Positions 8,074 to 16,515 of a stretch of DNA of 37,368 nt are shown piece after piece (within the stretch, counting starts at the first letter, position 1; each line of letters starts with the position of its first letter). Below the pieces are notes generated by a model, which was not told the DNA's origin, searched no databases, and saw only the letters and a program-made list of their open reading frames with translations. The translations under genes were made by a program, and so were the position numbers. This stretch comes from an uncultured Opitutaceae bacterium (GTDB lineage Bacteria; Verrucomicrobiota; Verrucomicrobiia; Opitutales; Opitutaceae): contig CALDFV010000305.1 of the NCBI GenBank assembly GCA_937942145.1, positions 1 through 37,368 on the forward strand, read 5' to 3'.

Positions 8074-8163
8074 TCAGTTACCAGTCACGAAAAAACCCCC
8101 GCTTTTCGCGAGAGCCTTTTCTGGATCCCACTCGGAATCCACTACACCTGCCTGATAGGCCAT
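8074..8163 (-). CDS. Possible 29-residue small protein or leader peptide
   Basis: ATG to TGA frame in the leader of hslR. The peptide starts MAYQAGVVDSEWDPEKAL and ends GGFFVTGN, a composition that looks like a real soluble protein fragment rather than random translation. No ribosome site is visible ahead of the ATG. The frame runs through a terminator-like hairpin (8117-8093), so it could be a leader peptide coupled to attenuation, a stand-alone small protein, or chance. No run of Thr/Ile/Leu/Val codons is present that would fit a classic ilv attenuator. Confidence 0.3.
   Translation of the reverse strand: MAYQAGVVDSEWDPEKALAKSGGFFVTGN
8090..8160 (-). terminator. Three hairpins ending in a T-run, possible attenuator of hslR operon
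   Basis: On the minus strand three stems follow each other. GCCT-atc-AGGC is at 8160-8150. GGATTCC-gagt-GGGATCC is at 8140-8123. A 10-bp stem with loop GAAAA at 8117-8093 is followed by T through 8090. The second and third stems use G-T pairs on this strand that would be C-A mismatches on the other, so the structure favours minus-strand RNA. It lies about 140 bases before the hslR start, a position that fits a 5' leader attenuator or a small RNA 3' end. It also overlaps a small coding frame, so the pairing could be incidental. Confidence 0.35.
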
Positions 8164-8310
8164 TGGCGACTTCAGATTTGATAATGCCTAAGCGCTTATA
8201 GAGGTAATACGACACGTATCTGCCTTTTAGTTTCCAAATTTCGCGATTTTCCTTTCAACCCATCTGGAGCTAGTCCAACAATCGTTGGAACGCGTTCCTA
8301 TCGCCTTATC

Positions 8311-9513
8311 GTGTCACGCTCCCAATCTAGCTACGCGCACTCTCGCTTTGATCCGATTTCACCCCTGTGTATAATCGCCCTGTCAATTATCGGCGTTTTC
8401 TTTATCTTTAGCGCCCAGCACTATCAGCAAAGCAACGACTGGATTAAGCAGATCGTATGGATCTGCATTGGCTTCACTGCTTATGCCGTCGTTTCCTGGC
8501 TAGACTACAAAATCTTTTTGAAGTATTCCCACTTATTGTACTTCCTAGCCCTTGGGTTGCTTGCCATGGTTCCTTTCAGCCCTTGGGGCGAGGATTTCTA
8601 CGGCGCTAAGCGTTGGCTCTACTTTGGTATCGGGCCAACCTTCCAGCCGAGTGAAGTAGCGAAACTCGCCTGCATCGTTATCGGGGCCAGCCTCCTCACC
8701 CGATCCGAAATCGGCAAACTCATGGAATCGCGACTGGCACTCGCAAAAATGACGCTTGCGATTTCTATTCCATTCTTATTCATCTTGTTCCAGCCCGATC
8801 TAGGATCGGCACTCGTCATCCCTTCCGCCGTGTTCGCGCAGCTTTACGCATCCAATCTTACCAAATCCTTTTTCACAACCGCCTTTGCAATATTCGCGGT
8901 TTTGGTGGGTCTCGTGGTACTTGATACTCACAATTATGGCGATTACGTAAGTGCCAAGGCGGAAGCGAAGGAGGAGCAAATCGTTGAACGTCCGCACTAC
9001 TGGATTCCGATCCGGGACTATCAGCGACAGCGTATGATGGGCTTTATCTACCCCGAGAAGGTCGACCGCAGAGATGCAGGCTGGAATCGGGAACAATCAA
9101 TTATATCCGTTGGATCTGGCGGCTTGACAGGTAAAGGCTACCTGAAAGGCAACCAGGCCCAACTGGGCTATCTGCCTCGTGCAGTGGCCCACAACGACTT
9201 CATTTTCTCCGTTATCGCGGAGGAAACCGGCTTTTTGGGAAGCGTAGTCGTGGTATCTCTATTCGGCTTGCTGATAGGAAACAACATCCGCATCGCCACT
9301 ATCGCACGCGACCGCTTTGGTACGCTTCTTGTGATGGGGGTGGCGACGTTGTTCACCATTCATTTCTTTGTGAATATCGCAATGACGATTGGCCTGATGC
9401 CCATAACTGGACTACCGCTCCCGTTCTTAAGTCACGGAGGCACCTTCATGGTGAGTTGCTGCGTCCTGCAAGGACTGGCACAAAGCGTGTACCGATTTCG
9501 AAAGGAATTCTAG
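8311..9513 (+). CDS. rodA: Peptidoglycan glycosyltransferase RodA (SEDS family)
   Basis: RodA polymerises lipid II glycan chains during cell elongation, working with PBP2 and MreBCD at the inner membrane. The 400-residue protein is rich in membrane helices and shows SEDS landmarks: GAKRWLYFGIGPTFQPSEVAKL near residue 98, FQPDLGSALV, a long extracytoplasmic loop (about residues 205-285), and the catalytic-Asp loop AVAHNDFIFSVIAEETGFLG. The end carries GLPLPFLSHGGTFM, the signature of the last helices. The start is GTG at 8311, since no ATG precedes the first helix; there is no visible ribosome site. It is followed 87 bases later by rng, an arrangement also known in Proteobacteria. Confidence 0.93.
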   Translation: MSRSQSSYAHSRFDPISPLCIIALSIIGVFFIFSAQHYQQSNDWIKQIVWICIGFTAYAVVSWLDYKIFLKYSHLLYFLALGLLAMVPFSPWGEDFYGAKRWLYFGIGPTFQPSEVAKLACIVIGASLLTRSEIGKLMESRLALAKMTLAISIPFLFILFQPDLGSALVIPSAVFAQLYASNLTKSFFTTAFAIFAVLVGLVVLDTHNYGDYVSAKAEAKEEQIVERPHYWIPIRDYQRQRMMGFIYPEKVDRRDAGWNREQSIISVGSGGLTGKGYLKGNQAQLGYLPRAVAHNDFIFSVIAEETGFLGSVVVVSLFGLLIGNNIRIATIARDRFGTLLVMGVATLFTIHFFVNIAMTIGLMPITGLPLPFLSHGGTFMVSCCVLQGLAQSVYRFRKEF

Positions 9514-9540
9514 CGATGCATCTATATCAATGCCAGAGCC

Positions 9541-9558
9541 TTGTTGAAACGCCAACAA
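9541..9558. repeat. Small inverted repeat between rodA and rng
   Basis: TTGTTG-aaacgc-CAACAA is a 6-bp stem with a six-base loop, 43 bases ahead of the rng start. No T-run follows. RNase E/G transcripts are often self-regulated through leader structure in other bacteria, but nothing here proves that. Confidence 0.25.
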
Positions 9559-9600
9559 CCCATGTGAAGGAGCCTTCTGTAAACACAATAACATTACAGA

Positions 9601-11346
9601 ATGAGCGAAAAAACAATAAACACCGAGTCATCGGACCTTTCAAATGAGCATGAAGAAGAGCTTAGAAAACCACCTTCACGCAAACCGGCCAAACCGGTCG
9701 ACCAGGCAAAACTCAAGAAAGAGGCGGACAGGCGGGCCAAGAAGCGTCCGCTTTTGACCAAGATCGTCGAGAAACTGAAAAAGAATAAGCAACCTTACCG
9801 GGAGCTTATAATAAACGCAGAACCTCTAGAAACACGGGTCGGCCTTCTCGTTGACGGTATTCTAGACAAGTTCGACATTGAGAGGCGAAGGAGCGCCCAA
9901 CGCATCGTTGGTGGCATCTTTAAGGGACGGATCAAGAACTTGGATCCCGGCCTGAAAGCCGCATTCGTGGATATGGGCCTGCCCAAGAACGCGTTTCTTC
10001 ACTATTGGGACATCTTGCCACAAGCCGTCGATTCTTCTGTGGAGGTCGTTCGGGTTAATCGATCGAGCAAGCAAAAGAAGAAAAAGAAGATCACCCTAAA
10101 CGACATTCCTAGCCACTATCCTACAGGCACTGAAATCGTGATCCAAGTCACGAAAGGACCCATAGGCACAAAGGGGCCAAGAACGACGACCAATCTTTCA
10201 CTTCCGGGCCGATTTCTCGTTCTAATGCCCTATTCCGACCAATGCGGAATCTCTCGTAAAATCGAGGATGTCAAAGAACGTAATCGACTAAAGAAGATCA
10301 TCCGAGACCTTACCATTCCGGAGGGAATGGGAGTCATCGTCCGCACGGCAGGAGAAGGAAAGAAAGCCCGATATTTCGTACGGGATCTTCATATCATGCT
10401 AAAGACCTGGGACAAGATTCAGAGCAAGATCGATACCGTCAAAGCTCCCTCTTGCCTCTACAAGGAGCCCGACCTGAGCGAGCGAACCGTTCGCGATTTT
10501 CTGACAGAAGATGTGGATCGCGTGCTAATAGACAATCCAGTCGACCACCAGAACATTGTCGACGACGTCAGCCAGATCTCGAAACGGTCGACCAGCAAGA
10601 TTCATCTCTACCAGGACAGCATCCCGATATTCGAGCGCTACAATATCGAGAACCAGATTGAGCAGACCTTCCAGCGGGCCGTACCTTTACCTTCGGGTGG
10701 AGCCATCGTAATCGATGAAACTGAGGCTCTCATCGCCATCGATGTGAATACCGGTTCGCATAAGAATAAGGGAAAAGAGAACGACACCATTTTCCAGGTC
10801 AATTGTGAAGCTGCCGCTGAAATCGCCCGACAGATCCGACTCCGTAATATCGGCGGACTGGTCATTATCGATTTCATCGACATGAAACAGCGGAAGCACC
10901 GTAATGCGGTTCTCAGCCAGATGCGGGACCACATGGGGCTGGATAAAGCCAAAACGCATATACTCCCCATTTCTCCACTGGGAATCATGCAGATGACTCG
11001 CCAGCGAATGCAGGAAAGCGTGTCTTCCGGCTTGTATACAGATTGCCCCTACTGTCGCGGTAAAGGCATCGTCAAATCCGCAACCACCGTCAGTGTTGAG
11101 CTACAAAGAAAACTTTCCGGGATCGTTCGAAGAGCTCGCAACCGGACTACCGATGCGGCCAAGGCGATCAAGCTTCGCGTGCTCGTAAATCCGACGATCA
11201 TCGACCGTCTCCGCGAAGAGGATGCGGATTTGCTTATTAGCTTGGAAAAGGACTACAATGCGCAGCTTACTTTCCGCTCTGATCCGCATTTCCATATTGA
11301 GAACTACCGAGTAATCGACGTCGAAACCGGGGCGGCTTACGGATGA
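9601..11346 (+). CDS. rng: Ribonuclease E/G family endoribonuclease
   Basis: It cuts single-stranded AU-rich RNA in rRNA/tRNA maturation and mRNA decay. A charged N-terminal extension (residues 1-66) precedes the core. The core has the S1 domain ([26 protein letters not shown]) interrupted by a lysine-rich insert (SSKQKKKKK, about 154-163), the RNase H-like/DNase I-like catalytic part with Asp in IAIDVNTG (about 381) and in LVIIDFIDM (about 424), and the zinc-link DCPYCRGKG (Cys 482 and 485). At 581 residues it lacks the long disordered C-terminal scaffold of E. coli RNase E, so it is closer to RNase G in length. No ribosome site is seen before the ATG. Likely co-transcribed with rodA. Confidence 0.93.
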   Translation: MSEKTINTESSDLSNEHEEELRKPPSRKPAKPVDQAKLKKEADRRAKKRPLLTKIVEKLKKNKQPYRELIINAEPLETRVGLLVDGILDKFDIERRRSAQRIVGGIFKGRIKNLDPGLKAAFVDMGLPKNAFLHYWDILPQAVDSSVEVVRVNRSSKQKKKKKITLNDIPSHYPTGTEIVIQVTKGPIGTKGPRTTTNLSLPGRFLVLMPYSDQCGISRKIEDVKERNRLKKIIRDLTIPEGMGVIVRTAGEGKKARYFVRDLHIMLKTWDKIQSKIDTVKAPSCLYKEPDLSERTVRDFLTEDVDRVLIDNPVDHQNIVDDVSQISKRSTSKIHLYQDSIPIFERYNIENQIEQTFQRAVPLPSGGAIVIDETEALIAIDVNTGSHKNKGKENDTIFQVNCEAAAEIARQIRLRNIGGLVIIDFIDMKQRKHRNAVLSQMRDHMGLDKAKTHILPISPLGIMQMTRQRMQESVSSGLYTDCPYCRGKGIVKSATTVSVELQRKLSGIVRRARNRTTDAAKAIKLRVLVNPTIIDRLREEDADLLISLEKDYNAQLTFRSDPHFHIENYRVIDVETGAAYG

Positions 11347-11379
11347 CCTTAACTAGGTTCTCCAAAATCTGCGAATCCG

Positions 11380-12579
11380 ATGGCCGATTCTCTCATCGAT
11401 CCTCAAAACCTAATACAGGAACTGGGTGTAGCCGGCCTCAATCACTTCTCCGATGAGACCCAAAAGCGACTGCATGATCCGGGTATTCAGCTTGGAAAAC
11501 CGTTTTCAATGATATCTCAAACACCCCAGCTTCTAGTGAGGCTGGGGTTGATGTTAGAAAGTCTGCGATTAACCCCAGGGATCAAGGTTCTCGATTTCGG
11601 CTCCGGTCCTTGCTGGATATCAAAGGCTCTCTGGCAAATGGGTTGCTCCCTTATCGCTACCGATGTATCCGAAGAAGATCTAAGACTTGGGGAATCACTC
11701 TTCAACGACTACCCGATTCCGAATCAACCTCCTTGCTCCTAGGAAACTAGGTTGTTTGACGGCCATAGTCTCCCGCTGAAAGCCGAAGAGGTCGATCGCA
11801 TCATCTGCTTCGATGCGTTCCATCACGTACCCAACCAGGAGGAAATCGTTCGTGAATTCTATCGAGTGTTGCGAAACGGAGGTACTGTAGTCTTCAACGA
11901 ACCGCTCGGTCTCCATTCCAAAACGCCGGCCTCCCAGATGGAGATGCGGGAATACAAGGTACTGGAGAACGACATGGATATGACTGCCTTGAAGTCCGTT
12001 TTTTGCGAAGCTGGCCTCCGGGAACCTACCTTCAAAGTGGCAGCGAATCCAGAATACATGATGAGCTACGAAGAGTGGCAAACTTGCAGAACCGGCGAAA
12101 TTTCGAACCGCATGGCCAATGCCCTTTCCCAATTTCTACAGAATAGCAGCGTCTTCTATTTTCAGAAGGGAAAGGCCCTCTATGACAGCCGCCAAGCAGA
12201 AGGCCTGGCCCACGAACTAGAAATCTCGGTGAGCAAGCTCACATTCAAAGTTGGGGTCCCGCAAAAGATTCAGGTTTCCTTTCGAAATGTGGGTGAAAGC
12301 CGCTGGATCGACAAGAATGACGGGCCTGTCGGCACCGTGAATTTCGCCTCGAGAATTCTCGACTACAACTCAAAGGATATCTTGGCCGAAAACCGCCGGT
12401 TCCGAATTCCAAACGAAATGGAGCCAGGCGACCACTTTTCCGGCGAAATTTCGGTTCCGCTCTCAATTTCCCAACCTAGAACCTATTGGCTCAAATTCGA
12501 CCTCGTTTCCGAAAAGGTTTGCTGGTTCGAGACGCTCGGCTCGAAGGCAGTTCTTGTTGAGATAAAAGTTGAAGCCTAG
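11380..12579 (+). pseudogene. SAM-dependent methyltransferase interrupted by an in-frame TAG
   Basis: Two pieces in the same frame are separated only by TAG at 11740-11742. The first 120 codons carry an N-terminal region and the SAM motif VLDFGSGPCWISKALWQMG with the acidic IATDVS. After the stop come ETRLFDGHSLPL, DRIICFDAFHHVPNQEEIV and FYRVLRNGGTVVFNEP, the rest of a type 11 methyltransferase. The last 120 codons form a beta-sandwich-like domain (VSFRNVGESRW, MEPGDHFSGEISVPL, WLKFDLVSEKVCWFE) that I associate with polysaccharide-modifying enzymes. The fused length of 400 codons looks complete. A TGG (Trp) to TAG change is the simplest explanation. It could be a recent null mutation, a sequencing error or readthrough. 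The TAG lies in the stem CCTAG-GAAA-CTAGG. Confidence 0.8.
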
Positions 12580-12684
12580 GACCCCCTTCTAGTGGCTTAT
12601 ATTAATAATAGGAGAGTAGACAGTTACTCCATAACCGCTCTGATTTGGATTTCCTGAAAACTAGTTGAAGTTTTCATTCAGCCT

Positions 12685-12704
12685 CCAAAGAAGTGATTCT
12701 TTGG
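12685..12704. terminator. Hairpin between convergent genes
   Basis: CCAAAGAA-GTGA-TTCTTTGG is a perfect 8-bp stem with a four-base loop. It lies between the convergent methyltransferase and SMP-30 genes, where a shared terminator would be expected. Neither side has a proper T-run, so intrinsic termination would be weak. Confidence 0.35.
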
Positions 12705-12785
12705 TAAAACAACCGATACGGAATCCCCAGATCTTAGTTCCAACAATGTTGAGTCGAGGGAGCAGCTAGCTTTTAGAAATCCCAA

Positions 12786-13805
12786 CTAAAACCCGATTCC
12801 TACGGTTTTGGTGCGCACCCGGCAGACATACATGTCAACGGTCATGTAGAGGGTCGATCCATCGTCGCCCCAGGTGCAATTACTCGAATGCTCTCCCATT
12901 TCGACTCTTCCGAGTAGATCCCCTTGCGGAGAGAAAATATAAATTCCGGCAGGACCCGACGCCCACAGGTTTCCCTTCCGATCAACGGTCATCCCGTCGG
13001 CATTTCCGACACCGTCCTTCTTGAATTTGAGAGCATTGTATAAGAGTTTTCCCTTCCCGATTGCTCCGTCTCCCTTAACCGGATACGATCTCCAAAGAGG
13101 AGCCGCGCTATCGGATTGGGCAACGTAGAGGGTTTTCCCATCTGGCGAAAGAGCGATCCCGTTGGGTCGAGTGAACTCCTTGGTCAAGAGCTCAACCTCT
13201 CCGTTCGGCCGAAGCAGAAACACGCCACAGTAATCCATTTCTCGCCGCGGATCGTCTTGCCTTTCGGGCAAGCCGTAAATCGGATCGGTAAAATAGAGAT
13301 TTCCGTTTGGATGGTAAACCAAATCGTTTGGGCTGTTAAATCGCTTCCCTTTGTAGTTGTCCGCTAGGGTTCGTTTTCCACCATCTTTGGTGAGGACAGA
13401 TATTCGCCGATCCCCATGCTCGCACAAAGTCAGTCGTCCCATCGCGTCAAAAAGCAGCCCATTGCTACCAGGCTCCCTTCCGTAATCCCCAATACCCGTA
13501 TATCCTGCTGGTCGTAAATACTCGCTCAATCCCTCCGTCTCGCTCCATTTCATCACGACATTTCGTGGGATATCCGAGAATACCAGAAAATCCCCTTCTT
13601 TATTCCAAGCGGGTCCTTCGGTCCAGACGAACCCGGAGGCAATCACCTCGATCTGGGCTTCTTCATCGATGAGTTCGTCCAAACGATCATCGAACTTGTT
13701 AATCTTTCCAATCACCGGGTAATTGCTCGGAGTATCCGTGTTTCCTGAGAGACTGGTAATCGCAATGGAAGCGACGCACGCGAAAAGAAAAGGGGAGCGT
13801 TTCAT
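12786..13805 (-). CDS. Secreted SMP-30/gluconolactonase-like beta-propeller
   Basis: SMP-30/gluconolactonase/LRE proteins are six-bladed propellers that hydrolyse sugar lactones with a divalent metal. The 339-residue protein has a signal peptide (MKRSPFLFACVASIAITSLS, cut near residue 21), so it is exported. Likely metal ligands and family motifs are EGPAWN (Glu), GSNGLLFD, NSPNDLVYHPNGNLYFTD, TRPNGIALSPDGKTLYV and NADGMTVDRKGNLW. Substrate is unknown; the wider neighbourhood of sugar dehydrogenases and glycerate kinase fits carbohydrate breakdown. It is divergent from the BON-domain gene and converges on the broken methyltransferase. Confidence 0.85.
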   Translation of the reverse strand: MKRSPFLFACVASIAITSLSGNTDTPSNYPVIGKINKFDDRLDELIDEEAQIEVIASGFVWTEGPAWNKEGDFLVFSDIPRNVVMKWSETEGLSEYLRPAGYTGIGDYGREPGSNGLLFDAMGRLTLCEHGDRRISVLTKDGGKRTLADNYKGKRFNSPNDLVYHPNGNLYFTDPIYGLPERQDDPRREMDYCGVFLLRPNGEVELLTKEFTRPNGIALSPDGKTLYVAQSDSAAPLWRSYPVKGDGAIGKGKLLYNALKFKKDGVGNADGMTVDRKGNLWASGPAGIYIFSPQGDLLGRVEMGEHSSNCTWGDDGSTLYMTVDMYVCRVRTKTVGIGF

Positions 13806-13897
13806 TCCTCTATCCTCTAACTGGGCGCTCGATTGTCCATTTCATTATTGGCCCGCGACTATACTAATCCCAAACCTTTATCGGAACTCCAGGGGAT

Positions 13898-13918
13898 CAC
13901 TCATTGACTAATTGAGTG
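13898..13918. promoter_or_regulatory. Inverted repeat in divergent promoter region
   Basis: CACTCA and TGAGTG are inverted with a nine-base spacer in the 151-base gap between the divergent SMP-30 and BON-domain genes, 39 bases before the BON start. This spacing suits a dimeric regulator site, but no regulator gene is adjacent and the arms are short. Confidence 0.25.
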
Positions 13919-13956
13919 CTCCAAGAAACTATTTTTGCTAGTTCCTATCTTAGACC

Positions 13957-14445
13957 ATGAAAACTTTCTTTATAGCGTTAATTCTCGGCATTTTTATCGG
14001 CGCCACAATCACGACCTACTACAACTCACCCGAATCGTTCGATAATCTAATTTCCTCGATTTCGGGAGACCCCTCCTCTTCGAGCCAGTCGAGCGACGAG
14101 ATTGTCGAGAAAGCCAAAGAATCGGCGGGGAAGCTCGCTGAAAAAATCAAGGAAGGCACCCAGAACCTACTGGAAAACACCAAAGAGGAACGGGCTGAGC
14201 TAGTGGAAAAAGGGAGGGAGATAGTCGACTCTGCCAAGGATGCCACGATCAAGGCTAAGATCGCAGCAAAGCTAAAAGAGGATTCATCGGTCGACGCGGA
14301 ACGAATTGAGATCGCAGTGGAAAATGGATCCGTCATTCTTTCAGGGGAAGTTTCATCTCGTGAAGAAGCGAGAAAAGCCCGCGATATTGCCTTGGATACT
14401 CAATCGGTAAAAGACGTCGAATCGAATCTGAAAATTGCTCCCTAG
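13957..14445 (+). CDS. Membrane-anchored BON-domain protein
   Basis: BON domains bind phospholipid and are found in periplasmic stress proteins such as OsmY. The 162-residue protein starts with one hydrophobic helix (FFIALILGIFIGATIT), likely an uncleaved anchor or signal. A Ser-rich linker (GDPSSSSQSSD) and a charged helical stretch rich in Glu/Lys (about residues 45-95, probably coiled coil) follow. The BON domain (about 97-160) has ERIEIAVENGSVILSGEVSS and SVKDVESNLKI. A role in envelope stability is inferred from the family. Next gene, glycerate kinase, follows after 59 bases. Confidence 0.8.
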   Translation: MKTFFIALILGIFIGATITTYYNSPESFDNLISSISGDPSSSSQSSDEIVEKAKESAGKLAEKIKEGTQNLLENTKEERAELVEKGREIVDSAKDATIKAKIAAKLKEDSSVDAERIEIAVENGSVILSGEVSSREEARKARDIALDTQSVKDVESNLKIAP

Positions 14446-14504
14446 CGAGCTCGAACAGTCGCCGATTCCAATAAACTCCTTCCTCTTAAGACGAGCTTCC
14501 CCAG

Positions 14505-15677
14505 ATGCGTGTTCTAGTCGCGTTCGACAAATTTAAAGACGCACTATCCGCCCGCGACACTTGCGAGATCGCGGTTGAGGCGATCCAAAAATACCGCCCT
14601 GAATGGGTGGTTGAAACCGCTCCCCTCGCAGATGGTGGTGACGGGTTTTGCGATACGCTTACCGGTTGCCTCAAAGGCGAATTTCACGAAACAACCGTTT
14701 CCGGTCCCCTGGTTAAAAAGGTCAAGGCTCAATTCGGTATCGTATCATTCGATCGACTACAAAGTTCCGTTGTTGCACTTCTCAATTGGAAATCCAATCT
14801 CGAAAAGATCGCCGTAATTGAGCTGGCCGAAAGCAGTGGCATATGCCTAACCCCGCTAGAGAATCGATCACCCTGGACGACCACTACTGCAGGTCTAGGA
14901 GAGGTCATCCAATCTGCAATCGATCAGGGAGCCAACGGCGCGATTGTTGGACTCGGTGGATCCGCAACGCATGACCTTGCGCTCGGAGCGCTTTGGAAGC
15001 TTGGATTCCAATTTCTAGACGAAAACGGCACCGTAATTAGCAAACCTCCCTCTCCGGAAATTTGGCCCACCATTAATCGTATTGAGGCACGCTCTACCGT
15101 TCTACCCAAAGACTTCGAGCTAAGGGTCGCTTGCGATGTCGAAAACCCGCTGCTGGGACCCATGGGAGCCGCTGCCATTTTTGGCCCCCAAAAAGGCCTC
15201 GTCCCCTCAAGTTACGACGAACTCGAATTCGCAACTTCCCGAATGGCGAAAATGCTCTGCGACGCCTGTGCAGTCCCCTACCCATGCATGGAGCAACCCG
15301 GTACTGGAGCGGCGGGCGGGGCGGCGTTCGGCCTCAAAGTAGGACTCGGCGCCCAAATCGTCCCGGGTTACGAACTGGTGAAAAACTGGATCGGATTGAA
15401 CGCAAAGCTCGATAGAGCGGATATCGTTATAACTGGAGAGGGTCGGTTCGACGCTTCCTCTCTTCAGGGGAAAGGTCCAGGAGCCTTGGCGTTGGAATCA
15501 ATAGCGAGTGGCAAGCAGCTCTTTGTGTTTGCGGGCAGCCTGGGTGAACTTGAAAAGTCCGATTTTCCAACCGATTCGACTCATGCCATTTCTCCCATCG
15601 GAATGCCTCTAGCGGAAGCGCTCCAGTCAACAGGCAGGAATCTACATAGGGCAATTGAATCGGTTTTTGGGAACTAG
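14505..15677 (+). CDS. Glycerate kinase (GarK/GlxK family)
   Basis: The enzyme phosphorylates D-glycerate with ATP, giving 2- or 3-phosphoglycerate, and feeds glycerate from sugar acids or glyoxylate into glycolysis. Family motifs are complete: FDKFKDALSA at the N-terminus, PLADGGDGFCDTL, GLGGSATHDLALG (usually ATND), CDVENPLLGPMGAAAIFGPQKG, GTGAAGGAAFGL and DIVITGEGRFDASSLQGKGP. The 390-residue length is normal. Product position (2-phosphate is usual for this family) cannot be proven by eye. It lies near genes for sugar turnover, which fits a carbohydrate catabolic role. Confidence 0.92.
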   Translation: MRVLVAFDKFKDALSARDTCEIAVEAIQKYRPEWVVETAPLADGGDGFCDTLTGCLKGEFHETTVSGPLVKKVKAQFGIVSFDRLQSSVVALLNWKSNLEKIAVIELAESSGICLTPLENRSPWTTTTAGLGEVIQSAIDQGANGAIVGLGGSATHDLALGALWKLGFQFLDENGTVISKPPSPEIWPTINRIEARSTVLPKDFELRVACDVENPLLGPMGAAAIFGPQKGLVPSSYDELEFATSRMAKMLCDACAVPYPCMEQPGTGAAGGAAFGLKVGLGAQIVPGYELVKNWIGLNAKLDRADIVITGEGRFDASSLQGKGPGALALESIASGKQLFVFAGSLGELEKSDFPTDSTHAISPIGMPLAEALQSTGRNLHRAIESVFGN

Positions 15678-15875
15678 CTGATTTCAAAGTCGTTTTTCGT
15701 TCGTGAGACATTGAACCCCAAGGATCAAACCTTTGCTAATAAGAAGGCGTTCGGAGCCGATATTAGTATGCGGGTAAACATTCGTTAAAATCCGGCGACA
15801 TAATAACTTAAGGCTAGCTGACTGAATGGAACGCTTCTACAGGCTACCACGACTCAAACCAAGACTGCTCTCCCA

Positions 15876-16439
15876 ATGAACCTCCTTGAAACCGAACCTG
15901 CCTACAGCCGCGAAGTACGGGCGCGTCGACATGTTCGAATAAGGAGAGCCAAGCAGTTCCTTCGCCCGCTCCCCAGAAAAGCCACGCTCCACCGCTGGCC
16001 AATCTTAAAACGGTTCGCCGAGACTGCCCGCAAACGGCCCCACTTGTGGTCTTTTCGAAAGCGAGAGGTGAGCATCGCTCTGTACATCGGCTTCGTTATC
16101 ACGTTTCTGCCGTTGGTTGGCATCCAATTCATATTGGCGTTCGCAGCGGCCTTGACCCTCCGCGCAAACCTCCCGGTGATTATGGGGACACAGCTGGTTA
16201 CGAATCTGGCTACAATGTGGGCTATTTATCCCGCCCTCAATATGCTAGGTAACCGAATCCTCGGTTTTTTAGGCATTGGGGACATCGAATCTCGTTTCGG
16301 ACAAGTCGCCGTTTCCACCACAATTGGCGGATTGGTCGCAGGAATCGCACTCGCGTTCATTTTCGACGTGATTTACCGAATCGCCTTCTCCCAAGCAAAG
16401 AAGAGCCAAATAAATCTAAAGAGAATACTTAAAAAATAG
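15876..16439 (+). CDS. DUF2062 membrane protein
   Basis: The 187-residue protein has a strongly basic N-terminal third (many Arg, residues 15-65) and a DUF2062 domain: SIALYIGFVITFLPLVGIQFILAFAAALTLRANLPV, GTQLVTNLATMWAIYPALNMLGNRIL and a final membrane helix around GGLVAGIALAFIFDVIYRIAF. It is an inner-membrane protein of unknown function. The start ATG overlaps the TGA of a 17-codon frame (15826-15879, MERFYRLPRLKPRLLSQ) as ATGA, which might be a translation-coupled leader. The secreted DUF1343 protein follows after 76 bases. Confidence 0.8.
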   Translation: MNLLETEPAYSREVRARRHVRIRRAKQFLRPLPRKATLHRWPILKRFAETARKRPHLWSFRKREVSIALYIGFVITFLPLVGIQFILAFAAALTLRANLPVIMGTQLVTNLATMWAIYPALNMLGNRILGFLGIGDIESRFGQVAVSTTIGGLVAGIALAFIFDVIYRIAFSQAKKSQINLKRILKK

Positions 16440-16515
16440 CATTCCGGTTTGCCCAAAGGCCTAATACTACCCAATCTCCGGTGCTAACGATGACTCTTTC
16501 GCCAGTCTTTTCTCT

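Larger units (their letters stand above)
7949..8310. other. Divergent leader region between hslR and rodA
   Basis: This 362-base gap lies between two divergent genes and should hold promoters for both. I see no clean sigma-70 pair for rodA. On the minus strand, ahead of hslR, it contains a 29-codon open frame (8163-8074) overlapping three consecutive hairpins, the last followed by six T residues; both are listed separately. Nothing like a tRNA, SRP RNA or 6S RNA was recognised. Confidence 0.5.

Noticed and set aside
11347-11760. Direct repeat AACTAGGTT at 11351 and 11746 flanking the first part of the broken methyltransferase
   Set aside because: Nine bases only, and the methyltransferase pieces read continuously in one frame, so there is no sign of an insertion.
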